Assembly: GCA_016702545.1 (NCBI GenBank)
Contig: JADJDT010000044.1
Span: 310,001-374,000 of the forward strand
DNA: 64,000 bases
Direction: 5' to 3'
Source: Pseudomonadota bacterium
GTDB lineage: Bacteria; Myxococcota_A; Polyangia; GCA-2747355
Positions within the stretch are counted from its first letter, which is position 1, and every line of letters begins with the position of its first letter. Positions 53,796 to 62,450 of the stretch are shown here, piece by piece. The notes under the pieces were generated by a model. That model had not been told where the DNA came from and did no database searches. It was given only the letters and a program-made list of their open reading frames with translations. The translations under genes and the position numbers were made by a program.

Positions 53796-54190
53796 TGGCG
53801 GCGCCCTTGCGCGTGGTCGATACCTCCGCCTGGATCGAGTGGCTGACCGGCAGCGCGCTCGCCGTGATGCTGCGCCCGCGCATTCCGGATCAGGCGCACT
53901 GCGTCGTGCCCACCATCGTGCAGCTCGAGCTGTCGCGCTGGCTGAGGCGCGAGCTTGGCGAGGATCAGTGCGACCAGGTGATCGCCTACACGCAGAAGTG
54001 CGTGGTGGTCGCGCTGGACACGGCGATCGCGCTGCTGGCCGCTGATTTCCATCGTGAGTACAAGCTCGCGACCGCCGATGCCATCGTCTATGCGACGGCG
54101 CGCCAACAACGTGCCGAGCTCCTCACCTGCGATTCACACTTCGACGGGTTGCCTGGTGTCGTGTTGCTCGCGAAGAGAGGGTCTCCGTGA
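53795..54190 (+). CDS. vapC: PIN-domain toxin VapC
   Basis: A 131-residue ribonuclease toxin. The four acidic PIN residues are present: Asp in VVDTSAWIEW, Glu in QLELSRWLRRE, Asp in ATADAIVYATA, and Asp in LLTCDSHFDGLPGV. VapC toxins cleave tRNA or rRNA; the target is unknown. The start overlaps the vapB stop by one base. The pair lies downstream of the intact pqiC-like gene and before its truncated copy. Confidence 0.93.
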   Translation: MAAPLRVVDTSAWIEWLTGSALAVMLRPRIPDQAHCVVPTIVQLELSRWLRRELGEDQCDQVIAYTQKCVVVALDTAIALLAADFHREYKLATADAIVYATARQQRAELLTCDSHFDGLPGVVLLAKRGSP

Positions 54191-54292
54191 TGAGACCCAA
54201 GACAGGCGCGTTTCGCGCGATGTTTGCAAGGGACCGCGCGGCAGCCCAAGTAAGGCGCGATCGGCTGGCGCAGGGCTTCTTGGACAGGATGC

Positions 54293-54552
54293 TGCTACGG
54301 GTGTCGCAGCGCGCCGGCCGCGCGGGGGGCGAGACGGGCGGCTTGGTCGGCGAGGATTTGGCTCAGCAGGGCGACGACCTGGCGCGGGTCGCGGGTCCGG
54401 CAGGGGCGGGTTTCGTCGAAGTCGTGGCGGAGCAGGACCGTGCCGTCCGGGCGCTGTAACAGCAGGGTGGCCGCCAGGCGGGCGTAGGTCGCGTCGCCGC
54501 GGTCGAGCTCCTCGATCGCCTCGATCGCGCCGCTGAGCAGGCCCGCAGCCTG
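54293..54552 (-). repeat. 3' end of the intact pqiC-like gene, parent copy
   Basis: The segment from the stop codon to about codon 100 is repeated at 53252-53506 and, for its last 71 bases, at 50915-50985. Confidence 0.8.
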
Positions 54553-54849
54553 AGGCAGGCGGGACTCGTCCTCGACGCGCGCGAAGCGGCCAGAGGCGCG
54601 CAGGTGGCGGATCAGCGCGCGCGTGGCGAGCTCGGCCGGCTCGGCGGCCCAGCGCCGGTAGCCGTAGTAGCGCAGCTCGTGCTCCGAGCCGCGGTAGACC
54701 AGGCGCTGCGATTCATAGCCCGGTGCCACCTGCAGCGGCGTCACGGCCAGGGTGGGCCCCTGCGCCGCGTTGCGGCCCTGCGCAGGTGCGGCCAGCACGT
54801 AGTAGAACTCGTCGGCGGCGGGGCTGCCGAAGCAGCCCAGCAGGCCCAA
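54295..54849 (-). CDS. MCE-transport auxiliary lipoprotein, PqiC-like (start region frame-disturbed)
   Basis: Companion lipoprotein of the MlaEFD-type lipid transporter, thought to sit at the outer membrane. The protein shows EFYYVLAAPAQG, LAVTPLQVAPGYESQRLVYRGSEHELRYYGYRRWA (the PqiC-type beta-strand core), and the C-terminal SQILADQAARLAPRAAGALRHP. The frame shown starts at a TTG, but hydrophobic LRVAALAGTLGLLGC, an obvious lipoprotein signal, continues upstream in the same frame without a start codon. An ATG at 54937 in another frame (STAADAPRRSPGA) is the likely true start, so one base is probably extra near 54880-54920. Partial copies of the 3' end occur at 53252 and 50915. Confidence 0.82.
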   Translation of the reverse strand: MGLLGCFGSPAADEFYYVLAAPAQGRNAAQGPTLAVTPLQVAPGYESQRLVYRGSEHELRYYGYRRWAAEPAELATRALIRHLRASGRFARVEDESRLPQAAGLLSGAIEAIEELDRGDATYARLAATLLLQRPDGTVLLRHDFDETRPCRTRDPRQVVALLSQILADQAARLAPRAAGALRHP

Positions 54850-55966
54850 GGTGCCGGCGAGCGCCGCGACACGCAGCGGGCCGGCCAGGCCGGCCGGCGC
54901 CAGGCGAGCGCCGAGGCGCGTCTGCAGCGGTGCTCATGGAGGCGCCCTCTCCTTGACGGCCTCGCCGCGCAGCAGCAGCGAGGGACGGTCGCCGGATCGA
55001 CTGCGCGAAGGCGCGCAGGTTGGTGGCCGCCCCCTGCAGCACCGTCAGCAGGCGGGCGAGCTGCGGGTCGCTGCGTCGCGCGGTGGCCGAGAGCTGGGCG
55101 CCGAGCTGCTGCAACGTCAGCGCCGCATCGCGCAGCGCGGTGAGGGCCTGGCCGGTGGCCGGCTGCTCGATGCGGGTCCGTAGCGCGCGCGCGGCCAGCG
55201 CGACCTCGTCGAGGGCCACCTGGGGGCGCGTGCGCTGCAGCGTGCGTTGCAGCGTCGCCATCGCCGCCGCCGCATCGGCCACCAACGCGCGCAGGCCCGG
55301 CCGCAGCTCGGTCGCGAGCTGGTCGACCGCGCCGGCCGCGCGGGCCAGCGCCGTCGCGCTGCGGTCGAGGTTGGTCAGCAGCCGTCCCAGCCGCTCGCGC
55401 TCGAGCAGCGCCGCCAGACCGCCCGCGGCCTCGTCGGCGTGCGCCAGCAGTGAGCGCAGGCGGTCGCGGTTGGCGGCATCGGTCATCAGGATCAGGTTGT
55501 TCGCCACCCGCTCGATCTTCTGCGACACGTCGATCGCGCGCCCCGTGATGCCCTCGGTCAGCGCGCTGCCGGCGCGGACCTCGGAGCGCGCCCCGTTGGG
55601 CGGCAGGCGCTTGGCGCGCCGCGAGCTGCCGGTCAGCTCGACGAAGCGCATGCCGGTGATGCCGAGCGAGGCGACCACCGCGCGCGTGTCGGCCTTGATC
55701 GGCGTGCCGGGATCGAGCGAGAGCTGGACGCGCACCGTCTCGACGTCGTCGACGACGATCTTCTCCACCGTGCCGACGCGCACCCCCTGCATGTTGACGG
55801 CGGAGCCGCTGACCAGCCCGCTGACCGATTCGTGGTAGCGGACAAAATAGCGATCGCGCGGATTCCACAGCCGCAGGCCGGCCAGCGTGCCGACGGCGAC
55901 GGCGAAGAGCAGCGTCGCCAGCAGCAGGAAGACGCCGAGCCGCAGCTGTTGTGCGCGCGTTGCCAT
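54713..55966 (-). CDS. mlaD: MCE-family lipid transport protein MlaD-like (3' end frame-disturbed)
   Basis: Periplasmic hexameric ring protein of a lipid ABC transporter. Residues 8-30 are a membrane anchor; the MCE domain (about 38-115) shows YFVRYHESVSGLVSGSAVNMQGVRVGTV and LGITGMRFVELTG. A long helical region follows. The frame as sequenced runs to 54713, but past about base 54995 it stops resembling the family. Skipping one base there gives RPSLLLRGEAVKERAPP and a TGA at 54934-54936 that overlaps the ATG at 54937, the expected gene junction. So the true end is probably 54934. The ATG at 55966 overlaps the mlaF stop by one base. Confidence 0.88.
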   Translation of the reverse strand: MATRAQQLRLGVFLLLATLLFAVAVGTLAGLRLWNPRDRYFVRYHESVSGLVSGSAVNMQGVRVGTVEKIVVDDVETVRVQLSLDPGTPIKADTRAVVASLGITGMRFVELTGSSRRAKRLPPNGARSEVRAGSALTEGITGRAIDVSQKIERVANNLILMTDAANRDRLRSLLAHADEAAGGLAALLERERLGRLLTNLDRSATALARAAGAVDQLATELRPGLRALVADAAAAMATLQRTLQRTRPQVALDEVALAARALRTRIEQPATGQALTALRDAALTLQQLGAQLSATARRSDPQLARLLTVLQGAATNLRAFAQSIRRPSLAAAARRGRQGEGASMSTAADAPRRSPGAGRPGRPAACRGARRHLGPAGLLRQPRRRRVLLRAGRTCAGPQRGAGAHPGRDAAAGGTGL

Positions 55967-56826
55967 CAGTCCGTCCCCTCCAGCGCGGCCAGCATGCTCG
56001 GCCCCGTGGCCGCGGCGGGCGGCGGGGCGGTGCGTCCGAAAAACTCGCGCACGCCCGGCTCGGAGCTCTGTTGCAGCTCGGCCACGCTGCCCTGGGCCAG
56101 CAGGCGGCCGTCTCGCGCCAGCATCACGACATGGTCGGCGATCTCCGCGATGCTGGCCAGCTCGTGGGTCACGACGACCATCGTCATCCCCAGGCGACGC
56201 TGCAGCTCGCGCAGCGTCGCGTCGAGCCCGGCGGCGACGACCGGGTCGAGGCCGGCCGAGGGCTCATCGCAGATCAGCAACTCGGGGTCGAGGGCCAGCG
56301 CGCGGCTGATCGCGGCCCGCTTGCGCATGCCGCCCGAGAGCTGCGCGGGTAGCAAGTGGGCGGTCCCCTCCAGCCCGACCAGCGCCAGCTTTTGCTCGAC
56401 GATGCGGCGAATCACGCCGTCGGGCAAGTCCGTATGCTCGTGGAGCGCGAGCGCGACGTTGTCGCCGACGGTCAGCGAGCCGAGCAGGGCTCCCCCCTGA
56501 AAGAGCATGCCGATGCGGCGCAGCAGGGCGATGCGCTCGCGCTCGTCCACGCGCAGCGGGTCGCGGCCGAGCACCCGCACGTAGCCGCCCAGCGGCTTGA
56601 GCAACCCGACGAGGGTGCGGATCACCGTCGACTTGCCGCAGCCGCTGCCGCCGACCAGGCAGACGATCCGACCGCGCGGCACGACGAAGGAGAGATCGTG
56701 GACGACGAGTCGGTCGTCGTAGCCGGCGCTCAGCCCGCAGATCTCGACCGCCGGCAAGGCCGGTACGGCCGGCTGGGTGGCCGCCGCGCGACGCGCGGGC
56801 GTCGCAGCGGTCGGGCCGAGCGTCAC
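55966..56826 (-). CDS. mlaF: MlaF-like ABC transporter ATPase
   Basis: Energises the MlaE permease. The 286-residue protein has Walker A GGSGCGKST, the Q-loop MLFQGGALLGSLTVGDN, signature LSGGMRKRAAISRALA, Walker B LLICDEPSAGLD and the switch VVTHEL. The first ~30 residues are an Ala/Pro-rich extension. The start is a GTG at 56826 overlapping the mlaE stop (GTGA). Operon order mlaE-mlaF-mlaD-pqiC is the usual one. Confidence 0.95.
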   Translation of the reverse strand: MTLGPTAATPARRAAATQPAVPALPAVEICGLSAGYDDRLVVHDLSFVVPRGRIVCLVGGSGCGKSTVIRTLVGLLKPLGGYVRVLGRDPLRVDERERIALLRRIGMLFQGGALLGSLTVGDNVALALHEHTDLPDGVIRRIVEQKLALVGLEGTAHLLPAQLSGGMRKRAAISRALALDPELLICDEPSAGLDPVVAAGLDATLRELQRRLGMTMVVVTHELASIAEIADHVVMLARDGRLLAQGSVAELQQSSEPGVREFFGRTAPPPAAATGPSMLAALEGTD

Positions 56827-57926
56827 TTGAACACCGTCGCGACGACGGCAAAGGCGCTGTCGACCATGATCACGGCGAAGATGCTGGAGACCACCGAGGC
56901 GATGGTGGCGCGGCCGACGTCCGCCGGCCCGCCGCGGATGCGCAGCCCGTAGTGGCAGGCCGCCATTACGATCACCCAGGCGAAGACCAGGCTCTTCGAC
57001 AGCCCGTGCCACAGGTCCTTGAGCGAGAGCGCCTGGATCGTCTGCTTGAGGTACACGGTCGCGTTGAGGTCGAGGTAGAGCAGGCCGATCAGCAGGCCGC
57101 CCAGCACGCCCAGCGCCATGGCGAAGAGCGTCAGCGCGGGTTGGGTCAGCGAGATGGCATAGACGCGGGGCACGACGAGGAAGCGGATCGGATCGATCGC
57201 CATCGTACGCAGCGCGTCGATTTCCTCGTTGACGGTCATCGTTCCCAGCTCGGCGGCGATCGCCGAGCCGCTGCGTCCGGCCACCAGGATCGCGGTCATC
57301 ACCGGTCCGAGCTCGCGGACCATCGTCAGGGCCACCAGGTTGGCGACGTAGATCGTGGCGCCGAACTGCCGCAGCTGATAGGCGGCGAGGAAGGCGAGGA
57401 TCAGCCCGAGCAGGAACCCGGTCAGCCCGACGATCGGCACGCTGTCGACGCCGATGCGCACGGCCTGCTCCGTGGTGGCCCCGGGCGGCGGCAGGCGGCG
57501 ACGTAGCGGCGCGATGATGGCCCAGTAGGCCGTGTCGGCCAGCAGCTGCACGAAGGCGAGCATGGCGTGCGCGAGGCGCAGCGCGGCGGCGCCGACCCGC
57601 TCGATCCGTGGCAAGCGGGGTCGGGGCAGCTCGTGCGCCGGGGCTTGCGCAGCGGCCAGCGCCTGGCGCACGGCGGGCACGGCCCCGCAGGCGCGCACCG
57701 AGGTCTCGCGCTGGCGCGCGAGTGCCAGGCACTCGGCCAGCGTGGCGATCCCGATCGCGTCGACCGTCGGTACGCCCGCGAGGTCGAGCAACACGGGCCG
57801 CCGCTGGCGCACCAGTCGCTCGACGGCCTGGACGAGTGGCTCGGCCACGGCGGCGTCGAGGGGGCCATGCAGGGCCAACGTGGTGACGCCGTCGTCTCCG
57901 CGCTGCGGGACCAGCACTAGCGGCAT
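56823..57926 (-). CDS. mlaE: MlaE-like permease with N-terminal STAS domain
   Basis: Inner-membrane subunit of the phospholipid transporter. The 367-residue protein fuses a STAS domain (about 1-95: LHGPLDAAVAEPLVQAVERL, LLDLAGVPTVDAIGIATLAECL) to the MlaE permease (about 120-367: VDSVPIVGLTGFLLGLILAF, MVRELGPVMTAILVAGRSGSAIAAELGTM, VNEEIDALRTMAIDPIRFLVVPR). In E. coli the STAS part is a separate protein, MlaB; fusion is common elsewhere. The ATG at 57926 opens the operon. No clear promoter found for it in the 313-base gap upstream. Confidence 0.94.
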   Translation of the reverse strand: MPLVLVPQRGDDGVTTLALHGPLDAAVAEPLVQAVERLVRQRRPVLLDLAGVPTVDAIGIATLAECLALARQRETSVRACGAVPAVRQALAAAQAPAHELPRPRLPRIERVGAAALRLAHAMLAFVQLLADTAYWAIIAPLRRRLPPPGATTEQAVRIGVDSVPIVGLTGFLLGLILAFLAAYQLRQFGATIYVANLVALTMVRELGPVMTAILVAGRSGSAIAAELGTMTVNEEIDALRTMAIDPIRFLVVPRVYAISLTQPALTLFAMALGVLGGLLIGLLYLDLNATVYLKQTIQALSLKDLWHGLSKSLVFAWVIVMAACHYGLRIRGGPADVGRATIASVVSSIFAVIMVDSAFAVVATVFK

Positions 57927-58239
57927 GCGCCCACCCTAAGGGGGCCTGGCGGCGGGTGTCAACGCGAGCTGCGCCCGACCTGCACGCGAACGGCCGGGGC
58001 TTGCCGTTGCCCCTGCATGTGACCCTGTATCGACGTGTCGTGATCCTGAAAACGTCCTGCACCGATCCTGCGAAAAGCTTGCGACGCGAGGGCCGCACAG
58101 GGTATCCTCGCGCCACTCCGAAATTCTGCCGAACGGTCACGGCCGTTGTCGTCGATCCCCGGTGTTGGTGCCTCCCGGGGCGTCGCCTCGCCGTGGTGGG
58201 GCGGCCGCGCGCGCCCTGAGGGGAAAGGCGCGTGTGCCG
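57927..58239. other. 313-bp divergent intergenic region
   Basis: No credible gene. It separates the mla operon from the kinase-like gene and contains the promoter-like pair at 58079-58108. Confidence 0.6.
58079..58108 (+). promoter_or_regulatory. Candidate promoter of the kinase-like gene
   Basis: TTGCGA (58079-58084), 18-base spacer, TATCCT (58103-58108). Confidence 0.4.
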
Positions 58240-59853
58240 ATGATCGAGGGCTATGCGCAGCAGCAGGAGAGTGGGTCGGTGCGCGTGACCTCCGCCCCGA
58301 CTGGAGCGGGAGGGGTCAGACTGACGCAAACGTTGACGATCGCCAAGCGCATCGGGCGCGGCCGCTTGGGCACCGTCTACGCTGCGGTGCACGAGGTGCT
58401 GGCGCGGCGCTTCGCGATCAAGGTCCTGCGACCGGCGTTGACGGCCACGGAGCCCGTGCGGCTGCGCCTCCGCCACGCGGTGCGGCAGGCGAGCCAGATC
58501 GACGATCCGGCGCGCCGTGAGCCTCGTGGACTTCGGTCGTCTCCCCGATGGGCGCTTCTACCTGACTACGGACTATGTGCGTGGTCTGCCGCTGACGCGC
58601 GTGCTGGAGCGCGATGGGCGGCTGCCACCGGCGCGCGCCGTCGCGGTGCTGCTGCAGCTCGCGGAGGCCCTCGCCGCGGGTCATCGCCAGCACGTCGTGC
58701 ATGGCGAGCTGAAGCCGAACAACGTGACCGTCTTCGAAGGGGCCGACGGTGGCCTACGGGTGCATCTGCGCGACTTCGCCTTGGCCATGGCGCTGGCTCA
58801 GCCCCTGCCTGGAGCGAGCCGGGCGTCGGAGCGGCTGCAAGGCTGCCTCGATCGCTACGGGACGGTCGACTACCTGGCGCCCGAGCTGCTCAGCGGCGCC
58901 CTGTCGCTGCCGACGGTGAGCGTGGACATCTATGCGCTCGGGGCGCTCGGCTATCACCTGCTGACCGGAGAGCCGCCCTTCGTCGGCGCGCCGGAGCGGG
59001 TCGCGACGGCGGCGCTCGGCAGCGAGCTGGTCCCGCCCTCGCGACGTAGCGGCGGGGACGTCTTGCAGCCGGCGTTGGAGGCGCTGCTCGTGCGGTGCCT
59101 GGCCAAGGATCCCGCTGAGCGCTTTCGCGGGCTCGATCAGGTGGTGCACGCGCTGCGTGGCCTGGTGGCCGAAGCAGCGCCGCCAGCGCTCGCACCGCCT
59201 GCCGAAGAAGAGCTCACCTCGCCCTGGGCGATCACGCCGCTACCGGCCGCCGAGGGCGAGGGGGAGCGGCTTCCGGCCTCGCCCGGGCGCCTGCGTCAGC
59301 TGCTCTACGAGACCACGCTCGCGCTGGCGCAGCACGCGGCGAGCACCGGCGTGGCGGGCCCCGCGCTGCTGGTCGAGCTCGAGGCGCTGCAGCTAGCCCG
59401 CGACGAGGCCGAGCAGCTGGTCGTCGAGGGCGGGTTGCTGGAGAACCGCTTCGAGGATATCCGCCGCGAGCTGCGCGAGAGCGAGGCGGTGCTGCGTCAC
59501 ACCGTGACCGATCTCACCCTGGCCCAGGGCGAGGCCGAGCAGCGCGGCCCGGGCGGCGACGCGGCCGCCGCGGAGGTCGATCATCGCGTCCAGGAGCTGG
59601 AGTAGGGGCCTTGCCGAGCTCGAGCGGCAGCGCGAGCATCGCTTCGCCGCGCTCAACGCCGAGCTGCGCCAGCGCGTCGAAGGTCTGCGGGCCGTCGAAG
59701 CGAACGATGGTCGCGCACCACCGCCGCCTGCACGACGAGCTCGAGCGGCTGCGCGGGGTCCTGCAGACCGACCGCGCGCGCCAGCTCTACCGCCGCGCCG
59801 GGCGCTGCCGCGCGGCGCTCGCGGCTCACTCACCGACGAGTGCGCTGCCCTGA
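58240..59853 (+). pseudogene. Ser/Thr kinase-like gene with coiled-coil tail, several frame breaks, degenerate active site
   Basis: Starts at ATG 58240 with QQQESGSVRVTSAPTG, then a kinase glycine loop IGRGRLGTVYAAVH and FAIKVLRP. Near 58505-58516 the frame shifts by one base and continues as VSLVDFGRLPDGRFYL in the frame of 58517-59605. After the stop at 59605 the coiled-coil tail continues in another frame (LAELERQREHRFAALNAELRQRVEGL) and near 59705 in a third (HHRRLHDELERLRGVLQTDRARQLY) to about 59853. The gene therefore has at least three frame breaks. Either it is decaying or this stretch, which ends at a 26-G homopolymer, is poorly sequenced. Confidence 0.75.
58517..59605 (+). CDS. Main frame of the disrupted kinase: pseudokinase body
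   Basis: A 362-residue frame holding most of the kinase fold plus part of a coiled coil. TTDYVRGLPLTRVLERDGRL is the hinge region. The catalytic loop reads HGELKPNN, with Glu where the catalytic Asp of HRD should be. The metal-binding DFG reads DFAL. Later parts look normal (GTVDYLAPELLSG, VDIYALGALGYHLLTGEPPF, CLAKDPAERF). With both changes, catalysis is unlikely, so it would be a pseudokinase even if the frame were intact. Residues from about 235 on are acidic Ala/Leu/Glu-rich and likely coiled coil. No ribosome site serves the start at 58517. Confidence 0.7.
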   Translation: MSLVDFGRLPDGRFYLTTDYVRGLPLTRVLERDGRLPPARAVAVLLQLAEALAAGHRQHVVHGELKPNNVTVFEGADGGLRVHLRDFALAMALAQPLPGASRASERLQGCLDRYGTVDYLAPELLSGALSLPTVSVDIYALGALGYHLLTGEPPFVGAPERVATAALGSELVPPSRRSGGDVLQPALEALLVRCLAKDPAERFRGLDQVVHALRGLVAEAAPPALAPPAEEELTSPWAITPLPAAEGEGERLPASPGRLRQLLYETTLALAQHAASTGVAGPALLVELEALQLARDEAEQLVVEGGLLENRFEDIRRELRESEAVLRHTVTDLTLAQGEAEQRGPGGDAAAAEVDHRVQELE

Positions 59854-61667
59854 TCCGCGGGGGGGGGGGGGGGGGGGGGGGGGGTTCCGTCGGTGTGCCG
59901 GCTCGGCCCGCGCGGTAGGGTGAACCAGAAGACCGAGCCGCGCGGCTTGGCCGCGGCCACGCCGACCTCACCGCCCAGCGTATTGACGAGGTGCTTGACG
60001 ATCGCGAGACCGAGCCCGGTGCCGCCCATCTCGCGCGAGCGACCCGGGTCGACGCGGTAGAAGCGCTCGAAGATGCGGTCACGGTGCTGCGGCTCGACCC
60101 CTGGCCCGTCGTCGCAGATCTCGACGCGGACGTGCCCGCCGCCGAGGGCGCTGCGGGTGCTGACGTGGCCCCCGGCCTGCGTGTACTTGATCGCGTTGTC
60201 GAGCAGATTCAGCAGCACATGCTCCAACGCAGACTCGTCGACGAAGACGGTGGTCTCCGGCGCGATGCTGTGGGCGAGCGTGATCTGCTTGGCGCTGGCG
60301 GCATCGGCGACGGTCTCGATCGCGCGCTGCACCAGGGGCGCGAGCGCGACCGCGCCGCGGTCGAGGACGTGTTGCTGCGCCTCCATGCGCGAGAGGTCGA
60401 GCAGGTCGCTGATGATGCGGCCCAGCCGCTCGGCGTGGTGCAGGATCGCGGCGAGGAAGCGCGGCGCGTGCTCGGCGTCGGTTAGCGCGCCGTTGAGTAG
60501 CGCCTCGGTGTTGGCGCGGATCACGCTGATCGGCGTGCGCAGCTCGTGCGAGACGTTCGCGACGAAGTCCCGGCGCATCGTCTCCAGCCGGCGCACCTCG
60601 GTCACGTCGTGCAGCACGACGACGCAGCCGGGGCTGGCTCGCAAGCGCTCGGCCCGCGCGAGGATCTGCCGCGCGGCGCCGCCACGACCGATAGTGAACT
60701 CCGTGGTGCCAGCCTCCGCGGCGCTCGCGGCGCGGTCGAGCAGCTCGCGCAGCGGAGCCAGACCGAGAGCGGCCAGCGCGATCGCCTCGCCCGAGGCCGT
60801 CGCGTCGAGGCCGAGCAGGCTCGTCGCGGCGCGGTTGGCCAGGGTGACCTGCTGCTCGGCGTCGAGCGCGACCACCGCCTCGCTCATGCCCTCGAGGATC
60901 GTCGCCAGGCGGTCGCGCTCGCTGGCGAGCACGGCCACCGAGCGCTGCAACTCGCCGGCGAGCTGGTTGAAGGATCCCGCCAGCACCGCCAGCTCGCTGG
61001 TCGCCGGCACGGGGAGGCGGCGCGCGTGGTCGCCCGCGATGGCCCGGGCCTGCAGCACCAGGGTGCGCAGGGTGCGGGAAAAGACGCTCGAGGCCAGCGA
61101 GCCGAGCGCGATGACCAGCACCAGGCCGACGAGACCACCGATCGCGAGCGTGACCCGCAGGTGGCGAATGGCCGCGGCGACGGTCGAGAGCGGGGTCGCG
61201 ACGCGGACCACGCCGAGCGCGCCCGCCTCTCCGAAGCGCACCGCGACGTAGAGCATCTCGGTGTGCACGGTGCTGCTGGCGCGCCGCGCGACCCCCTGTC
61301 CGTAGCGCAGCGCATCGCGCACCTCGGGGCGATCGGCGTGGTTGCCCAGCGCGGCGAGCGCGCGTTGGTCGCAGGCGGAGTCGCCGATCACGCGGCCGTC
61401 GGCGGCGATGATGGTGACGCGCGCTGCCGTGCTTCGGCCCAATCGACCGGCCAGCGCGTTGGCCGTGCGCTGGTCGACGCCACCGCCCGGGGGCGCGTTG
61501 CGCAGCAGCTCGACGATGGTGCGCGCGATCCGATCGAGCTCGCTCTCCACCTGCGCCGCGAGCTGAACGCGCAGGCTGTGCTCGAGGTAGGCGCCGCTGC
61601 CCAGGCCGACGCCCGCGAAGAGCAGCAGCGAGGCGCCGAAAATCGTCGAGCGAATGCCGAGTCGCAC
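59826..61667 (-). CDS. phoR: PhoR-type sensor histidine kinase
   Basis: Membrane sensor that phosphorylates the adjacent regulator. The 613-residue protein has two membrane helices (about 8-27 and 170-195) around a periplasmic domain, a HAMP segment, a PAS domain (LEGMSEAVVALDAEQQVTLANRAA), the HisKA box FVANVSHELRTP with the phosphorylated histidine near 372, and an HATPase domain (LLNLLDNAIKYT, DDGPGV, GTGLGLAIVKHLV). Large-sensor PhoR proteins outside enterobacteria look like this. The GTG at 61667 is six bases after the regulator stop. The C-terminus ends in eight prolines encoded by a 26-base homopolymer, then ADQGSALVGE, so slippage would change the tail only. Confidence 0.93.
   Translation of the reverse strand: MRLGIRSTIFGASLLLFAGVGLGSGAYLEHSLRVQLAAQVESELDRIARTIVELLRNAPPGGGVDQRTANALAGRLGRSTAARVTIIAADGRVIGDSACDQRALAALGNHADRPEVRDALRYGQGVARRASSTVHTEMLYVAVRFGEAGALGVVRVATPLSTVAAAIRHLRVTLAIGGLVGLVLVIALGSLASSVFSRTLRTLVLQARAIAGDHARRLPVPATSELAVLAGSFNQLAGELQRSVAVLASERDRLATILEGMSEAVVALDAEQQVTLANRAATSLLGLDATASGEAIALAALGLAPLRELLDRAASAAEAGTTEFTIGRGGAARQILARAERLRASPGCVVVLHDVTEVRRLETMRRDFVANVSHELRTPISVIRANTEALLNGALTDAEHAPRFLAAILHHAERLGRIISDLLDLSRMEAQQHVLDRGAVALAPLVQRAIETVADAASAKQITLAHSIAPETTVFVDESALEHVLLNLLDNAIKYTQAGGHVSTRSALGGGHVRVEICDDGPGVEPQHRDRIFERFYRVDPGRSREMGGTGLGLAIVKHLVNTLGGEVGVAAAKPRGSVFWFTLPRGPSRHTDGTPPPPPPPPADQGSALVGE
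59859..59884. repeat. 26-base G homopolymer in the phoR 3' end
   Basis: Uninterrupted G on the plus strand, within the last codons of the histidine kinase gene on the minus strand (poly-proline). Confidence 0.9.
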
Positions 61668-61673
61668 GAGCAG

Positions 61674-62384
61674 CTAGGCCTCCGTCGCGTCGGGCGTGGC
61701 GCGCAGGCGATAGCCGACGCCCCGCAGCGTCTCGATGAAGCGGCCGGCGCTGCCGAGCTTCTGCCGCAGGCGCTTGACGTGGGTGTCGACGGTGCGCGTC
61801 GTGACCTCGGCCTGGATGCCCCAGACATCGGACAAGAGCACCTCGCGCGTCTGCACGCGACCGCGTCGCGCGAGCAGCAGCGTCAGCAGGCGGAACTCGA
61901 GCGCCGTCAGCACTATCTCCTCGTCTGCCACCCAGCAGCGATGGGCGTCGTTGTCGAGCCGCAGCTCGCCGAAGGTCAGCGGCGCCGACTGCTCCTCACT
62001 GGGCGTCAGCGCCTGGCGCCGCAACACGGCGCGGACGCGCAACAGCAGCTCGCGCACGCTGTAGGGCTTGACCACATAGTCGTCGGCGCCGAGCTCGAAG
62101 CCGACGACCCGATCGATCTCCTCGCCCTTGGCGCTGGCGATGATGATCGGCACGCGACGGGTGCGCTCGTCCTGCCGGAGCTGGCGGCAGAGCTCGAAGC
62201 CCGAGCAGTCGGGCAGCATCAGGTCGAGGAGCACCAGGTCGGGGACGGGGTCCTGCTGCGCGAGCTCGAGCGCGGCGCGCCCGGTCAGGGCAGCGCGCGT
62301 GCGGTAGCCCTCGCGCTGAAACGTGTACTCGAGCGTGGTGACCAGGTCGCGCTCGTCCTCGACGATCAGAATCACGGCTGACAT
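61674..62384 (-). CDS. phoB: PhoB-type response regulator
   Basis: A 236-residue OmpR/PhoB-family regulator. The receiver domain (1-120) has ILIVEDERDLV, the phosphorylated Asp in LVLLDLMLPD (about residue 53) and Lys in YVVKPYSV. The winged-helix domain follows (LTALEFRLLTLLLARRGRV, VDTHVKRLRQKLG, IETLRGVGYRL). The ATG at 62384 follows GGGGAG. Cotranscribed with the sensor gene. Its target genes are unknown; a phosphate-stress role is suggested only by family resemblance. Confidence 0.94.
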   Translation of the reverse strand: MSAVILIVEDERDLVTTLEYTFQREGYRTRAALTGRAALELAQQDPVPDLVLLDLMLPDCSGFELCRQLRQDERTRRVPIIIASAKGEEIDRVVGFELGADDYVVKPYSVRELLLRVRAVLRRQALTPSEEQSAPLTFGELRLDNDAHRCWVADEEIVLTALEFRLLTLLLARRGRVQTREVLLSDVWGIQAEVTTRTVDTHVKRLRQKLGSAGRFIETLRGVGYRLRATPDATEA

Positions 62385-62450
62385 CAAGCTAGCTCCCCGG
62401 GCGGCGGGCCTTGCGGGCGGACATTTCCAGCGGACATTTCCAGCGGATAT

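Noticed and set aside
54187..54459. A small plus-strand frame after vapC (MRPKTGAFRAMFARDRAAAQ)
   Set aside because: It runs antisense into the pqiC-like gene and matches no toxin-antitoxin partner; probably non-coding.
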